Positions 53,083 through 62,698 are shown, counted from the first letter of the stretch. The stretch: DNA of 64,000 bases from Ornithinicoccus hortensis (GCF_006716185.1 NZ_VFOP01000001.1:1116001-1180000); one strand, 5' to 3'. Made by a program: numbers and translations. Notes: generated from the letters alone by a model not told the origin.

Positions 53083-54261
53083 TCAGCGCAGCTGCGCGGC
53101 GAGACCACGCAGCGGGTCCAGTCGGGCCAGCAGGGTGGCCTGGTAGGCGTGGTAGACGTCCGGCTTGCCGGACCAGGTGACGGCCGTGGGGCGGTTGTCC
53201 GCGTCGAGCTCGTGGTGCCAGCTTCCACCTTCCCGGTCGACCAGGACGTCCTCGACGAACGCCCACCAGCGGCGGGCGTGCTCGGCATACCGCTCCTCAC
53301 CCGTCCGGGCGTGCAGCGCGGCCGCCGCGGCGACGGCCTCGGCGTGCACCCAGTGCATCCGGCGGCGGACCACCGGGCGGTCCTGCCAGTCCACGGTGTA
53401 GCAGAAGCCGGGGGCCCCGTCGGCCTCCCAGCCGTGTCGCACGCCGACCTCGAACAGGTCGCGCGCGGTGGGGAGCAGCCAGGGCTCGGGCGCCTCGCCG
53501 GCGGCCTCGAGCTGCAGGAGCAGCCGGGCCCACTCCAGGCTGTGGCCGGGGGTCCAGCCGAACGGTCGGAAGGCGTCGTCCGGCCTGTCGCGGTGGTAGT
53601 CCGGCAGGGGTGTCCAGTGCGGGTCGAAGTGCTCGGGCAGCCGGTGCCCGAAGTCACCGGCGAACCCCACGAGGTGGCGCGCGATCGCCAGCGCTGCCTC
53701 GCGGCGTCCCCGGTCGCCGGTGACCTCGGCCACCGCGAGCAGCGCCTCGACGGTGTGCATGCTGGAGTTTGCGCCCCGGTAGGGCTCCGGCTCACCGAGG
53801 TCCCGCGGGTAGGAGTCGATCACCAGCCCGGCCCCGTCGAGGAAGTGGCGCTCGAAGGTCTGCCACGACCGAGCCAGCAGCTCGTCGGCGCCCTCGGTGC
53901 CGGCCGCGACGGCGCTGGAGGCGGCCAGCAGCACGAAGGCATGGTCGTAGGCCTGCTTCCCGGTCCCCACCGGCCGGCCCCGCAGGTCCACCGACGACAG
54001 CCAGCCGCCCGGCCCCCGGTCGCGCAGCGGGCCGTCGGTCAGCGCCCGGACGCCGCCCCGGGCCAGCCGGGCGGCGTCGGCGTCACCCTGCAGTGCGGCG
54101 AGGGAGAAGACGTGCACCATCCGGCAGGTCACCCACAGGTGCACCGCGCGGTCCGGGTCCGTGCGGCCGCTCCCGTCCAGCCAGCCGAAACCCAGCCCCT
54201 CGACATACGAGGCCCGGGCGAAGTCGACCAACCGGCGCCCCTCGACGGCGAGGTCGATCAC
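53083..54261 (-). CDS. AGE-family sugar epimerase/isomerase
   Basis: Protein of 392 residues with the (alpha/alpha)6 barrel of N-acylglucosamine 2-epimerase and mannose isomerase. Visible: RAVHLWVTCRMVHVFSLAAL, KQAYDHAFVLLAASS, YRGANSSMHTVEALLAVAEV, FGWTPGHSLEWARLLLQLE (catalytic His), and RMHWVHAEAVAAAAAL (second His). Absence of glycan-specific loops leaves mannose/fructose isomerase or aldose 2-epimerase as likely activities. GTG 54261 overlaps the permease stop, so it metabolises the imported sugar. Confidence 0.88.
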   Translation of the reverse strand: MIDLAVEGRRLVDFARASYVEGLGFGWLDGSGRTDPDRAVHLWVTCRMVHVFSLAALQGDADAARLARGGVRALTDGPLRDRGPGGWLSSVDLRGRPVGTGKQAYDHAFVLLAASSAVAAGTEGADELLARSWQTFERHFLDGAGLVIDSYPRDLGEPEPYRGANSSMHTVEALLAVAEVTGDRGRREAALAIARHLVGFAGDFGHRLPEHFDPHWTPLPDYHRDRPDDAFRPFGWTPGHSLEWARLLLQLEAAGEAPEPWLLPTARDLFEVGVRHGWEADGAPGFCYTVDWQDRPVVRRRMHWVHAEAVAAAAALHARTGEERYAEHARRWWAFVEDVLVDREGGSWHHELDADNRPTAVTWSGKPDVYHAYQATLLARLDPLRGLAAQLR

Positions 54262-55133
54262 CCCTTCACCGACCCCGCCATCAGCCCGCCGACGAACCAC
54301 CGGCCCAGCAGGATGTAGACCACCAGCGTGGGTACCGAGGCGATGAGCGCCCCCGCCATGCTGGCCGAGTAGTCCTGCAGCTGACCGGAGGCCAGGAAGT
54401 TCAGCGCGATGGTGACCGGGCCGTTGCGGGAGTTGGAGAAGAACAGCGCGAACAGGTAGTCGTTCCAAGCCGAGGTGAACTGCCAGATCAGGACGACCAC
54501 GAAGGCCGGGCCCGACAGCGGCAGCACGATCGACCCGAAGGTGCGCAGCATGCCGGCGCCGTCCACCCGCGCGGCCTCCATCAGCTCGTCGGGGACGCCC
54601 GCGTAGTAGTTGCGGAAGATCAGCGTGGTGATCGGGATGCCGTAGGCGACGTGCAGCACGATCAGGCTGGGGACCCCGGAGGGCACGCCGAGGCCCTGCA
54701 TCAGCTGGATCAGCGGGATCATCACGGCCTGGTAGGGGATGAACATCCCGAACAGCAGCAGGGTGAACACCAGGTCGGCGCCCGGGAAGCGCCAGCGGGC
54801 CAGCACGAACCCGTTCATCGCCCCGAGGAAGGAGGAGATCACCGCCGCCGGGATGACCATGGCGAAGGTGCGGCCCATCGAGGGCAGCAGCAGCTCCCAG
54901 GCGCGCGCCCAGCCGGCGGTACTCCACTCGGTCGGGGGCAGCCAGGCTCGCGCCGGGGTGGCGTCGCCCAGGCCCTTGAAGCTGGTGACCAGGAGCACGT
55001 ATGCCGGGACGAGGACCACGACGACGAAGAACAGCAGGAGGGTGATCCGGGCGATGCCCCACCCGCGCCGGGGAGCGTGTGCCGGGGGCGCGGCCTCGAC
55101 GGGTGTGGTCAGCTCGGTCGTCGGAGCGCTCAT
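54258..55133 (-). CDS. carbohydrate ABC transporter permease, MalG-type
   Basis: Permease of 291 residues with six helices. The EAA loop is EAARVDGAGMLRTFGSIVLP, coupling to the ATPase. The N-terminal tail is Pro/Thr-rich. It forms the import pore with the MalF-type partner encoded upstream (4-bp overlap, ATGA). No ATPase gene is in the operon, as is common in actinobacteria that use a shared MsiK-like ATPase. Confidence 0.93.
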   Translation of the reverse strand: MSAPTTELTTPVEAAPPAHAPRRGWGIARITLLLFFVVVVLVPAYVLLVTSFKGLGDATPARAWLPPTEWSTAGWARAWELLLPSMGRTFAMVIPAAVISSFLGAMNGFVLARWRFPGADLVFTLLLFGMFIPYQAVMIPLIQLMQGLGVPSGVPSLIVLHVAYGIPITTLIFRNYYAGVPDELMEAARVDGAGMLRTFGSIVLPLSGPAFVVVLIWQFTSAWNDYLFALFFSNSRNGPVTIALNFLASGQLQDYSASMAGALIASVPTLVVYILLGRWFVGGLMAGSVKG

Positions 55134-56020
55134 CGGTTCCGCTCCTGCCGGTAGGTGGAGACCAGGTAGGGCACGATCAGCACCGCCACGACGAGCAGCA
55201 GGATGGTGCCGATGGCGGCCGACTTGGCGTAGTCACCGCGGGTGAACTCGATCCACATTTGGGTGGCCGGCACCTGCGTGGTGTGGTTGGTCTGTCCGGC
55301 GATCGCCATGATCAGGTCGAACACCTTCAGCGACATGTGGCCGACGATGATGATCGCCGACAGGGCGATCGGGCGCAGCTGGGGGAACAGCACGTGCCGG
55401 TAGAGCTGCCACTCCGAGGCCCCGTCGATCCGGGCCGCCTCGTGCAGCTCCCGGGGGATGCCCCGGAAGCCGGCCAGGAACAGCGCCATCACGTAGCCGG
55501 CGAGCTGCCAGATGGCCGGCAGGGCGATGGCCGCGATCCCGAACCGTGGGTGGGTCCACCAGGAGTTCTGCAGGAAGTCCAGCCCGACGACCTCGAAGAG
55601 CCGGTTCAGCCCGGAGGCCCGGTCACCCTGCGCGTTGTTCAGCAGCCAGCGCCACACCACGCCCGAGGCGATGAACGAGACCGCCATCGGGAACAGGTAG
55701 ACCGCACGGAAGAAGCCCTCGCCCCAGACGCCGCGCTCCAACAGCCACGCCCACATGAACCCGATCAGCAGGGTGCCCACGATGAACACCACGGTGTAGA
55801 TGAGCAGGTTCTGCAGGGAGTAGATGAAGGTGTCGTCCGCGAACAGCTCGCGGTAGACGTCGAACCCCACGTACTGCGTGGCCGGACCGCGGCCCCGGCG
55901 GTCCGTCAACGAGGTGTTCACGTTGATCGCGATCATCCCGTAGACGAACACGCCGACCACGACCAGCGACGGCAGGACGAGCAGGAACGGCGGCGCCCAG
56001 GAGCGAAGGCCTCTGTTCAC
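55130..56020 (-). CDS. carbohydrate ABC transporter permease, MalF-type
   Basis: Permease of 296 residues. The EAA loop is EAARIDGASEWQLYRHVLFP. About six helices, with a periplasmic-side loop between helices 1 and 2 (NVNTSLTDRRGRGPATQYVG). GTG start at 56020; stop overlaps the MalG-type ATG. Confidence 0.93.
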   Translation of the reverse strand: MNRGLRSWAPPFLLVLPSLVVVGVFVYGMIAINVNTSLTDRRGRGPATQYVGFDVYRELFADDTFIYSLQNLLIYTVVFIVGTLLIGFMWAWLLERGVWGEGFFRAVYLFPMAVSFIASGVVWRWLLNNAQGDRASGLNRLFEVVGLDFLQNSWWTHPRFGIAAIALPAIWQLAGYVMALFLAGFRGIPRELHEAARIDGASEWQLYRHVLFPQLRPIALSAIIIVGHMSLKVFDLIMAIAGQTNHTTQVPATQMWIEFTRGDYAKSAAIGTILLLVVAVLIVPYLVSTYRQERNR

Positions 56021-56028
56021 CGGAGGAC

Positions 56029-57327
56029 TCAGCCGGCGTTCTTCTCGGCGGCCGCGACGAGGCCCTCCTGGAACGATGCGACGTCGCCGTCCGAGCCGAA
56101 CTTGCCGACCGCGGCGGTGATGTCGGTGAGCCAGCTGATCGGGGCCGCCGCGCCGTGGGCCAGCGAGGAGACGATCTCGTCGTTGGCGTAGGACTCGATC
56201 GCGGTCTGCTGGTACTCGCCGAAGTCGGCGGTGTCCGCCTCGGTGTTGGCCGGGATCGACCCCTTGGCGGCGTTGAACGCGGCCTGTCCCTCGGGTCCGG
56301 CGACGGTGCTCAGCCAGGCCTTGGTGCCGTCGGGGTTGGGCGCCCCGACCGGGAGGGTGAAGGAGTCGGCCAGGAAGTCGAACACCCCGTCGGTGCCGGG
56401 CACCGGGAAGGTGGTGAAGTCGGTGCCGAAGACCTTGTCCTGCTCCTCGAAGGCGGCGACCGCCCAGTCACCCATCACGTTGAAGCCGGCCTCGCCGTCG
56501 ATCACCAGCTGGGTGGCGTCGGGCCAGTCCAGGCTCTGCCGGTCCTCGTTGGTGAACTCCAGCAGGGTGGCGTAGTCGTTGAGGGCGTCGGTGACCTCCG
56601 CGGAGGACCAGTCGGTCGAGCCGTCCCACAGGCCGTTGTAGGCCTCGGCGCCGAGGTCGGCCAGCAGCACGGTCTCCAGCAGGTGCACCTGGGTCCAGTC
56701 CATCGCCACGGACAGCGGGATCTTGCCGGCCGCGTCGAGCTTCTCCAGGTCGGCGATCCAGGCGTCCAGCGAGTCGTAGGTGGCGCTGGGGTCGATCCCG
56801 GCCTCCTCCAGGACGGCGGGGTTGGCCCAGACCACGTTGGCCCGGTGGATGTTGGAGGGGACCGAGTAGATCTTGCCGTCGACCGTCAGGCGGTCGAGCA
56901 GGCTCTCGGGGAAGGCCTCGGTCCAGCCCTCCTCCTCGTACATCCCGGACAGGTCCTCGACCTGGCCGTCGGCGATGTAGTCGCTGAGCTCGGCCCCGGC
57001 GTGCGCCTGGAAGGTGTCCGGCGGGTCGTTGGTCTGCAGCCGGGAGGCCAGCACGTTCTTGGCGTCGGAGCCGGCGCCACCGGCGACCGCGCCGTTGACG
57101 AACTCGAAGTCGGGGTGCTCCTCCTGGAAGACCTTGACCAGGGCGTCGAGCCCGGCCTTCTCGCTGCCGTCGGCCCACCAGGTGAAGACCTCCACCTCGC
57201 CGCCGGCGGCGCCGTCGCCTCCGTCACCGCCGTCGCTGCCGCCTCCGTCGTCGCCGCCGCAGCCGGCGGTCACCGCCAGGGCGCCCACCGCCAGTGCGGT
57301 GCCCAGAACGCGTCGCTTCGTTGCCAT
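56029..57327 (-). CDS. sugar ABC transporter substrate-binding lipoprotein
   Basis: Family 1 solute-binding protein of 432 residues. Lipobox AVTAGC (cleavage before Cys ~22) is followed by a Gly/Asp-rich linker, then EVEVFTWWADGSEKAGLDAL and the two-lobed fold (NDPPDTFQAHAGAELSDY, MGDWAVAAFEEQ). It captures an oligosaccharide or sugar outside the membrane. ATG 57327 has GGAGG eight bases upstream. First gene of the operon, divergent from the ROK regulator. Confidence 0.94.
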   Translation of the reverse strand: MATKRRVLGTALAVGALAVTAGCGGDDGGGSDGGDGGDGAAGGEVEVFTWWADGSEKAGLDALVKVFQEEHPDFEFVNGAVAGGAGSDAKNVLASRLQTNDPPDTFQAHAGAELSDYIADGQVEDLSGMYEEEGWTEAFPESLLDRLTVDGKIYSVPSNIHRANVVWANPAVLEEAGIDPSATYDSLDAWIADLEKLDAAGKIPLSVAMDWTQVHLLETVLLADLGAEAYNGLWDGSTDWSSAEVTDALNDYATLLEFTNEDRQSLDWPDATQLVIDGEAGFNVMGDWAVAAFEEQDKVFGTDFTTFPVPGTDGVFDFLADSFTLPVGAPNPDGTKAWLSTVAGPEGQAAFNAAKGSIPANTEADTADFGEYQQTAIESYANDEIVSSLAHGAAAPISWLTDITAAVGKFGSDGDVASFQEGLVAAAEKNAG

Positions 57328-57372
57328 CTCGTCCTCCAAGTACGTAGCCGTCACCAGGGTGTGACGCGGGAC

Positions 57373-57402
57373 ACGGTACGAGGGGCTATTAACGCTAGTC
57401 AA
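57373..57402 (-). promoter_or_regulatory. candidate promoter of the sugar operon
   Basis: Minus strand: TTGACT (57397-57402), 18 bp, TACCGT (57373-57378), 45 bp before the ATG. It lies in an AT-rich divergent spacer. Confidence 0.55.
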
Positions 57403-57425
57403 GACATAAAACTGCTTCGTGATCC

Positions 57426-57464
57426 AAGATTTATCTTCACAGTCCACGCATAATCAAGTAGCCT
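57426..57464 (+). promoter_or_regulatory. ROK gene promoter with palindromic operator
   Basis: AAGAT-TT-ATCTT (57426-57437) is an exact inverted repeat abutting TTCACA (-35, 57436-57441). A 17-bp spacer leads to TAGCCT (-10, 57459-57464), six bases before ATG 57471. A left relative, AAGACATAAA, lies at 57401-57410 on the other side of the spacer. Likely binding sites for the ROK protein. Confidence 0.5.
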
Positions 57465-57470
57465 CCCGCC

Positions 57471-58649
57471 ATGGACCAGTCGGACGGAGGGGCGCTCGGG
57501 CGGCTGCGCGCGACCAACCGGGAACTGCTGGTGGGCCTGGTGGAGGGTGCGGGCCGGCTCAGTCGGAGCGAGTTGACGCGGCGCAGCGGGCTGTCCCGGT
57601 CGACCGTGTCCGGCCTGGTCAAGGAGCTGCTGGCGGACGAGGTGCTGGTCGAGCACGAGGACCGGGGCACCGCCCACGGCGGGGGCAGCGGTCGGCCGCC
57701 GATCCTGCTCGGCCTCCGGGAGTCCCCGGGCGTGGTGGTGGGGATCGACGTTGGACACCGGCACGTGCGGATCGGGCTGGCCGGTCTGGACGGCACCGTC
57801 CGGGACGAAGAACGCTTCGACATGGACGTCGACGAGACACCCGATGACACCCTCGACCGGCTGGAGGAGGTGTACCGCGGGTTGCTGGACGCGGCGGGCG
57901 CCTCCGGCGCGGACGTGCGGGCCGTGGCCCTCGGTCTACCGGGGCCGGTCGACCTCGAGGGGCGGATGACCTCCTCGATCCTGCCCCGCTGGCGGGGCCA
58001 CACGCCCGCCGTGGAGCTGGAGCCCCGGCTCGGGATCCGCCCGACCGTGGACAACGACGCGCACATGGGGACGGCCGGGGAGGTGACCTTCGGCGCCGCC
58101 CGGGGAGTCGCCGACCTGATCTACGTGAAGGCGGCGACCGGGTTGGGGGCCGGCATCGTCGTGGACGGGCGGCTGGTCCGCGGCGGCACCGGGATCGCCG
58201 GCGAGATCGGGCACGTCCAGGTGGACGAGAGCGGCCGGGTATGCCGGTGCGGCAGCCGGGGGTGCCTGGAGACCGAGGTCGGCGCCCGGCGGCTCGTGGA
58301 GACCCTGCAGACGGCCCACCACGAGCGGCTCACCGTCGACTCCGTGCTCGCCCTGGAGACCGAGGGCGACGCGGGCGTCGCCCGGGTGCTCGGGGATGCC
58401 GGCCGGGCGATCGGCCGGGTGCTGGCCGACCTGTGCAACGTGCTGAATCCGCAACGCATCGTGGTCGGCGGCTCGCTCGGCGCCAGCACCGCCCTCCTCG
58501 GCGGGATCCGGGAGGCGGTCGACCGGTATGCCCAGCCCAACGCCGCCGACGCGGTGTCGGTGGTGCCGGGCGAGCTCGGCGAGCGCGCCGAGCTGATGGG
58601 CGCCCTCGCCACGGCGCTGGCACAGCAGCGGTCCGCGCTGCTGCGCTGA
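57471..58649 (+). CDS. ROK-family transcriptional regulator
   Basis: Regulator of 392 residues. Winged helix: LSRSELTRRSGLSRSTVSGL (residues ~28-48). The ROK kinase-like fold has VGIDVGHRHVRIGLAGLDG, the GTGIAGEIGHVQVD motif with the sugar-site Glu-His, and the zinc cluster CRCGSRGCLE. ROK regulators respond to sugars and control adjacent transport operons, as the position here suggests. Confidence 0.93.
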   Translation: MDQSDGGALGRLRATNRELLVGLVEGAGRLSRSELTRRSGLSRSTVSGLVKELLADEVLVEHEDRGTAHGGGSGRPPILLGLRESPGVVVGIDVGHRHVRIGLAGLDGTVRDEERFDMDVDETPDDTLDRLEEVYRGLLDAAGASGADVRAVALGLPGPVDLEGRMTSSILPRWRGHTPAVELEPRLGIRPTVDNDAHMGTAGEVTFGAARGVADLIYVKAATGLGAGIVVDGRLVRGGTGIAGEIGHVQVDESGRVCRCGSRGCLETEVGARRLVETLQTAHHERLTVDSVLALETEGDAGVARVLGDAGRAIGRVLADLCNVLNPQRIVVGGSLGASTALLGGIREAVDRYAQPNAADAVSVVPGELGERAELMGALATALAQQRSALLR

Positions 58650-58679
58650 CCGCGCCCGGGGCGGGGCCTTCCCGAGCCG

Positions 58680-59888
58680 TCAGGCGAAGAGCTGCTGGAT
58701 CCGCCCGACGCCCTCGGCCAGGTCGGTGTCGCCCAGGGCGTAGGACAGCCGCAGGTAGCCACTCGGGCCGAAGGCCTCGCCGGGCACCACGGCCACCTCC
58801 ACCTCGTCGAGGATGAGCTCGGCGAGCTCGGCCGAGGTCTGCGGGGTACGGCCCCGGACCTCGCGCCCGAGCAGGCCCGCGACGCTGGGGTAGGCGTAGA
58901 ACGCGCCCCGTGGGGTCGGGCACTCGACACCGTCGATCGCGTTCAGCATCTCCACGATGGTGGCGCGGCGCCGGTCGAAGGCCGTCCGCATCTCCTCGAC
59001 AGCCTCCAGCGAGCCCTGCAAGGCGGCGATCGCGGCGCGCTGGGACACGTTGGCCACGTTGGAGGTGGCGTGCGACTGCAGGTTGGTGGCGGCCTTGATG
59101 ACGTCCGTCGGCCCCACCATCCAGCCCACCCGCCAGCCGGTCATCGCGTAGGTCTTGGCCACGCCGTTGAGCACGACGCAGGTGTCCGCCAGCTCGGGCA
59201 CCACGACCGGCATCGACGGCGCGGTCGCCCCGTCGTAGAGCAAGTGCTCGTAGATCTCGTCGGTGACCACCCAGATGCCGTGCTCGAGCGCCCAGCGGCC
59301 GATCGCCTCCACCTGCTCGGGCGGGTAGACCGCGCCGGTCGGGTTGGACGGGGAGCAGAAGAGCAGCACCTTGGTCTGCGCGGTGCGGGCCGCCTCGAGC
59401 TGGTCGACGGTCACCAGGTAGCCCTGGTCGGCGCCGGCGAAGACCTCCACCGGGGTGCCGCCGGCCAACCGGATCGCCTCGGGGTAGGTGGTCCAGTAGG
59501 GCGCCGGGAGCAGCACCTCGTCGCCCGGGTCCAGCAGCGCCGCGAAGGTGTTGTAGACCGCCTGCTTCCCCCCGTTGGTGACGAGCACGTTGGCCGGCTC
59601 CACGGCATACCCGGAGTCCCGCAGGGTCTTCTCCACGATCGCCTTCTTCAGGTCGGGCAGGCCGCCCGCGGGGGAGTAGCGGTGGTTGACCGGGTCCTGC
59701 GCGGCCGCCACGGCCGCAGCCACCACGTAGTCGGGCGTGGGAAAATCGGGCTCACCGGCCCCGAAACCGATGACCGGACGGCCCTGTGCCTTCAGGCCCT
59801 TGGCCTTGGCGTCGACGGCCAGCGTCGCGGACTCGGCGATGGAGCCGATCCGGCTGGAGATGCGTGCTTTGTCGTTGCTCTGGGTCAC
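58680..59888 (-). CDS. aspartate/aromatic-type PLP aminotransferase (class I)
   Basis: PLP enzyme of 402 residues. Seen: [37 protein letters not shown] (cofactor phosphate), [10 protein letters not shown], the Asp/Tyr in [14 protein letters not shown], the Schiff-base Lys in [19 protein letters not shown], and the carboxylate-binding Arg in SGYLRLSYA. Family Ib of aspartate aminotransferases; some members act as prephenate aminotransferase. GTG 59888 is preceded by TTGAAT with a six-base gap. It commonly lies upstream of tRNA-Trp/secE in actinobacteria. Confidence 0.9.
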   Translation of the reverse strand: MTQSNDKARISSRIGSIAESATLAVDAKAKGLKAQGRPVIGFGAGEPDFPTPDYVVAAAVAAAQDPVNHRYSPAGGLPDLKKAIVEKTLRDSGYAVEPANVLVTNGGKQAVYNTFAALLDPGDEVLLPAPYWTTYPEAIRLAGGTPVEVFAGADQGYLVTVDQLEAARTAQTKVLLFCSPSNPTGAVYPPEQVEAIGRWALEHGIWVVTDEIYEHLLYDGATAPSMPVVVPELADTCVVLNGVAKTYAMTGWRVGWMVGPTDVIKAATNLQSHATSNVANVSQRAAIAALQGSLEAVEEMRTAFDRRRATIVEMLNAIDGVECPTPRGAFYAYPSVAGLLGREVRGRTPQTSAELAELILDEVEVAVVPGEAFGPSGYLRLSYALGDTDLAEGVGRIQQLFA

Positions 59889-59960
59889 CGGACCATTCAA
59901 CCACCGGCACGGTCCGTGGCCCCTGCCGCGTCCGGGTCGGTGGCGGCTGCCGGGCGCGGG

Positions 59961-59991
59961 TTCGCGCAACCGTCGGCCGATCGCGTAGACT
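59961..59991 (+). promoter_or_regulatory. candidate promoter for tRNA-Trp/secE
   Basis: TTCGCG (59961-59966) and TAGACT (59986-59991), spacing 19 bp. The distance to the tRNA is 60 bp. Confidence 0.35.
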
Positions 59992-60051
59992 GCTGCGTCG
60001 GGTGTGACAGCACCCACGCTGGTGGCTGCTCCGCAGCCGCCCGCGACCCCA

Positions 60052-60124
60052 AGGGCAATAGCTCAATTGGTAGAGCACTGGTCTCCAAAACCAGCGGTTG
60101 GGGGTTCGAGTCCCTCTTGCCCTG
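60052..60124 (+). tRNA. tRNA-Trp (CCA)
   Basis: 73 nt. Acceptor AGGGCAA pairs with TTGCCCT (60117-60123), discriminator G. Anticodon arm CTGGT-CTCCAAA-ACCAG gives CCA. T loop TTCGAGT. 3' CCA not encoded. Conserved position before secE. Confidence 0.97.
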
Positions 60125-60166
60125 CGTAGTGAACGAGCACGACGAACAGTTCGAGGAAGGTACTCA

Positions 60167-60415
60167 GTGGCGAACAGCAGCGCCTCCGGCACCCACGGTG
60201 TCGAGAAGGCCGGCGGCCGAGCCGGTGGGCCGACCCGTCCGAGCACCTTCGTGGCCCAGGTCATGGCGGAGATGCGCAAGGTCGTCCCGCCGACCCGGCG
60301 CGAGTTGATCACCTACACGATCGTGGTCATGGTCTTCGTGGCCGCGATCATGGCGTTCGTGTTCGGACTGGACCAGGTCTACCGCCAGGTGGTCTCGTTC
60401 GTCTTCGGGAGCTGA
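60167..60415 (+). CDS. secE: preprotein translocase subunit SecE
   Basis: Small subunit of the SecYEG channel, 82 residues. The cytoplasmic amphipathic helix (FVAQVMAEMRKVVPPTRREL) is followed by one membrane helix (LITYTIVVMVFVAAIMAFVF). GTG 60167 has AGGAAGG seven bases upstream. Operon with nusG. Confidence 0.96.
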   Translation: MANSSASGTHGVEKAGGRAGGPTRPSTFVAQVMAEMRKVVPPTRRELITYTIVVMVFVAAIMAFVFGLDQVYRQVVSFVFGS

Positions 60416-60508
60416 GCCCCCCCGGATCACCCCGCGCCGGCAGGTTGTCGGCCGCGGACTCGCCGGCCGCCCCGTGCGGTCGCAATACCTGAAGTGAGGA
60501 AGTAGGTC

Positions 60509-61369
60509 ATGTCGCAAGAGTGGACCGAGGCCGACGAGGTCACGGAGACCCCCAACGACGTCGAGGAGACCCCGGCGGCGCCGGAGCCGACCGACGCCAC
60601 CGACGCGACCCCTGCGCCCGTGGAGGACGCGGACGCCGAGACCGAGGGCGCGGAGGCCGAGACCGAGGTCAGCGACGAGTCGGAGGCCGAGGTTGCCGGG
60701 GAACCGGAGACCGACGTCGCCGAGGAGCCGGAGGAGCCCAAGGACCCGGTGGCCGAGCTGCGCGCCACCCTGGAGTCCCAGTTCGGCGACTGGTTCGTCA
60801 TCCACTCCTACGCGGGCTACGAGAACCGGGTCAAGGTCAACCTGGAGACCCGGATCACCAGCCTCAACATGGAGGACTACATCTTCGCGGTCGAGGTGCC
60901 GATGGAAGAGGTCACCGAGATCAAGGGCGGACAGCGCAAGCAGGTCCGCCGGGTCCGGATGCCCGGGTACGTCCTGGTCCGGATGGACCTGACCGACGAG
61001 TCCTGGGGCGCCGTGCGCCACACCCCCGGCGTGACCGGCTTCGTCGGCAACGCGCACCAGCCGGTGCCGCTCAGCCTGGACGAGGTGATGACCATGCTGG
61101 CGCCGACGGTGCAGGCCCCCGCGGCCGCTCCCGCCGCCGGTGGGGCCTCCGCTCCCGCCGCGGGCGGCGCCGCGGCTGCCGGCGGTGCGCAGCCGCAGGT
61201 CGACTTCGAGATCGGCGAGTCCGTCACCGTCATGGAGGGCCCGTTCGAGACGTTGCCCGCCACCATCTCCGAGATCATCCCCGAGAGCCAGAAGCTCAAG
61301 GTGCTGGTCTCGATCTTCGGCCGGGAGACCCCGGTCGAGCTCTCGTTCAACCAGGTCGCCAAGATCTGA
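60509..61369 (+). CDS. nusG: transcription termination/antitermination protein NusG
   Basis: Protein of 286 residues that binds RNA polymerase. An acidic N-terminal extension (~85 residues, Glu/Ala/Thr-rich) precedes the NGN domain ([19 protein letters not shown] to GFVGN). An Ala/Gly/Pro-rich insertion of about 40 residues (from [14 protein letters not shown]) then separates it from the KOW domain ([20 protein letters not shown] ... [17 protein letters not shown]). The acidic start is usual in actinobacteria; the linker length is notable. GAGGAAG before ATG 60509. Confidence 0.96.
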   Translation: MSQEWTEADEVTETPNDVEETPAAPEPTDATDATPAPVEDADAETEGAEAETEVSDESEAEVAGEPETDVAEEPEEPKDPVAELRATLESQFGDWFVIHSYAGYENRVKVNLETRITSLNMEDYIFAVEVPMEEVTEIKGGQRKQVRRVRMPGYVLVRMDLTDESWGAVRHTPGVTGFVGNAHQPVPLSLDEVMTMLAPTVQAPAAAPAAGGASAPAAGGAAAAGGAQPQVDFEIGESVTVMEGPFETLPATISEIIPESQKLKVLVSIFGRETPVELSFNQVAKI

Positions 61370-61437
61370 CCGTCGAGAGCACTGCAACCGGGTCATCGCC
61401 CACGGCGTCGGCCCACAACAGGTAAGGAAACCAGTCA

Positions 61438-61869
61438 ATGCCCCCCAAGAAGAAGGTCTCCGGCTTCATCAAGCTGCAGATCCAGGCCGGTGCGGCCACC
61501 CCGGCCCCGCCCGTCGGTCCCGCGCTGGGTCAGCACGGTGTCAACATCATGGAGTTCGTCAAGGCGTACAACGCCGCGACGGAGAGCCAGCGTGGCAACG
61601 TCATCCCGGTCGAGATCACGGTCTACGAGGACCGCTCGTTCACCTTCATCACCAAGACGCCCCCGGCCGCCGAGCTGATCAAGAAGGCCGCCGGCGTCGC
61701 CAAGGGTTCCGGTGAGCCGAACAAGACCAAGGTCGGCAAGCTGACCAAGGCCCAGGTCACCGAGATCGCCGAGTCCAAGATGCAGGACCTGAACGCGCAC
61801 GACGTGGACCAGGCCGCCAAGATCATCGCCGGCACCGCCCGGTCGATGGGGATCACCGTCGAGGGCTGA
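61438..61869 (+). CDS. rplK: 50S ribosomal protein L11
   Basis: Ribosomal protein of 143 residues ([20 protein letters not shown], the proline-rich hinge, and C-terminal RNA-binding part [20 protein letters not shown]). It forms the GTPase-associated centre and is needed for the stringent response with RelA. Ribosome site GTAAGGAAA. 115 bp precede rplA; this spacer has a small CCCCGCACGGGG hairpin but no gene. Confidence 0.98.
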
Positions 61870-61984
61870 TCCCCGCACGGGGTCTGCCGGCCGCCCACCG
61901 GGGCGGCACGGCATACCCCTCCCGTGGCAGGGCCTGCGCTGGCCCGTTCACCACACCTCCACCCACGCAACGCAAGGAGCAACC

Positions 61985-62698
61985 ATGAAGCGCAGCAAGG
62001 CATACCGCGCCGCCGCCGAGAAGATCGACGGCACCCGGTTCTACAGCCCCGCCGAGGCGATCAGCATCGCCAAGGGCGCCGCGAGCGCCAAGTACGACGA
62101 GACCGTCGAGGTCTCGCTGCGGCTGGGCGTCGACCCGCGCAAGGCCGACCAACTGGTCCGCGGCACCGTCAACCTGCCGCACGGCACCGGTAAGACCGCC
62201 CGCGTGCTGGTCTTCGCCAACGGTGACAAGGCCGAGGCCGCCCGTGAGGCGGGCGCCGACTATGTCGGCTCCGACGACATGATCGAGAAGGTCTCCGGTG
62301 GCTGGCTGGACTTCGACGCCGTCGTCGCCACCCCGGACCTGATGGGCAAGGTCGGTCGGCTGGGCAAGGTGCTGGGCCCCCGTGGCCTGATGCCGAATCC
62401 GAAGACCGGCACCGTCACGATGGACACCGCCAAGGCCGTCTCCGACATCAAGGGCGGCAAGATCGAGTTCCGCGTCGACAAGCACGCGAACCTGCACTTC
62501 ATCATCGGCAAGGTGAGTTTCGCGGAGTCGGCACTGGTGGACAACTACACCGCCGCCATGGACGAGATCCTGCGGCTCAAGCCGTCGGCGTCCAAGGGTC
62601 GCTACGTCACCAAGGCGACGATGAGCACCACGATGGGCCCCGGCATCCCGCTGGACACCTCCGCCCGCGCCACGGGCGCCCCGGCGGCCCAGGGCTGA
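61985..62698 (+). CDS. rplA: 50S ribosomal protein L1
   Basis: Ribosomal protein of 237 residues of the L1 stalk, also a translational repressor in many bacteria. Visible: [20 protein letters not shown], the [19 protein letters not shown]-type motif (here [20 protein letters not shown]), and [20 protein letters not shown]. Ribosome site AAGGAGCAACC before the ATG. Last gene before a strong terminator. Confidence 0.98.
   Translation: MKRSKAYRAAAEKIDGTRFYSPAEAISIAKGAASAKYDETVEVSLRLGVDPRKADQLVRGTVNLPHGTGKTARVLVFANGDKAEAAREAGADYVGSDDMIEKVSGGWLDFDAVVATPDLMGKVGRLGKVLGPRGLMPNPKTGTVTMDTAKAVSDIKGGKIEFRVDKHANLHFIIGKVSFAESALVDNYTAAMDEILRLKPSASKGRYVTKATMSTTMGPGIPLDTSARATGAPAAQG

Noticed and set aside
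61870-61984. L1-binding autoregulatory site between rplK and rplA
   Set aside because: The small hairpin here does not resemble the known L1 target, which normally lies in the rplK leader; not enough evidence.
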